A DNA stretch of 64,000 nucleotides. Source: Candidatus Babeliales bacterium (GTDB lineage: Bacteria; Babelota; Babeliae; Babelales; JACPOV01). This document shows, piece after piece, positions 63,913 to 64,000 of the stretch. The DNA is taken from positions 658,638 to 722,637 of the forward strand of contig DATALT010000002.1 in NCBI GenBank assembly GCA_036260945.1, in the 5' to 3' direction. Made by a program: the position numbers and the translations under genes. Position 1 is the first letter of the stretch. Every line of letters starts with the position of its first letter. The notes under the pieces were generated by a model that did not search any database, was not told the origin of the DNA, and saw only the letters and a list, made by a program, of their open reading frames with translations.

Positions 63913-64000
63913 TTAAATATGATTAACGGTGTTTTTCGCTTCATTAATCGTTGCTGTTTTCTTATTTCTTTGCCCTTTTGGTGTTTTCAGGTTAGGATTC
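63913..64000 (-). CDS. Possible C-terminal end of a gene cut by the window edge
   Basis: A minus-strand frame is open from the edge to a TAA at 63913 and encodes a basic, polar tail (KTPKGQRNKKTATINEAKN). The length is too short to identify it. Confidence 0.3.
   Translation of the reverse strand, partial: NPNLKTPKGQRNKKTATINEAKNTVNHI

Noticed and set aside
1..64000. tRNA genes, CRISPR arrays, insertion sequences, prophage
   Set aside because: No T-arm/cloverleaf pattern, regular direct repeats, transposase motifs or phage genes were seen by eye; a tRNA or repeat scan was not possible.

Overview
The window reads as a stretch of a small, gene-dense, AT-rich genome of a Gram-negative bacterium with an outer membrane (Omp85 assembly protein, porin-like barrels ending in Phe, PBP1 and MurG peptidoglycan genes). 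It carries many short signal-peptide proteins of unknown function, decayed gene remnants, a polyamine importer and few biosynthetic genes. This fits a host-associated, reduced lineage such as Candidatus Dependentiae (TM6/Babeliae). The placement is inference from gene content; no marker comparison was possible.

Layout. 1-7.0 kb: 5' part of metG, then a barrel-like outer-membrane protein and a 1493-residue secreted beta-rich protein. 7.2-11.7 kb: potABCD led by an unrecognised His-rich membrane protein. 11.8-16.8 kb: two paralogous coiled-coil membrane-anchored proteins and an Omp85 protein with a long POTRA array. 17-25 kb: degenerate acylphosphatase-like protein, gltX, a second barrel protein, the rpsU-rbfA-prepilin peptidase operon (the peptidase has no ordinary start codon), a type IV pilin operon, and a three-member family of small membrane proteins of which one is broken. 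25.2-28.7 kb: a FolC-like protein with lost motifs and an Fo module (AtpR-like protein, subunit a, and a c subunit made of four fused hairpins). 28.9-39.6 kb: two glycosyltransferases, a PLP beta-synthase, an M48 peptidase, small secreted paralogues, a Pro/Gln/Glu-rich anchored protein, and a ferredoxin/acyl-CoA ligase operon.

39.8-47.6 kb: tmk-holB, RNA repair genes rtcB and archease beside the wreck of a 2'-5' RNA ligase/cyclic phosphodiesterase gene, a DUF721 protein and a TPR protein. 47.6-55.8 kb: murG, PBP1, the RNase P RNA gene, a PASTA-only membrane protein, a Cys-rich secreted protein and a lipoprotein. 55.8-64 kb: uppS-gpsA operon, HAD phosphatase, two LOG-family proteins, an exported FAD protein, a Cys-rich four-helix copper-storage-like protein, the tail of a lost barrel gene, and a TVP38-family membrane protein.

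The most unusual item is the c subunit at 27730-28680: four c-type hairpins in one chain, with the ion-binding positions reading Glu, Gln, Glu, Asp at an almost exact 80-residue period, directly after an AtpR-like gene and subunit a. No F1 or other Fo genes are in the window. Gene decay recurs: a ThpR-like remnant by rtcB, a CBS-type tail copy by the M48 gene, a barrel C-terminus near 62.3 kb, and a frameshifted small membrane protein near 24.2 kb. I saw no CRISPR array, tRNA gene, insertion sequence or prophage.
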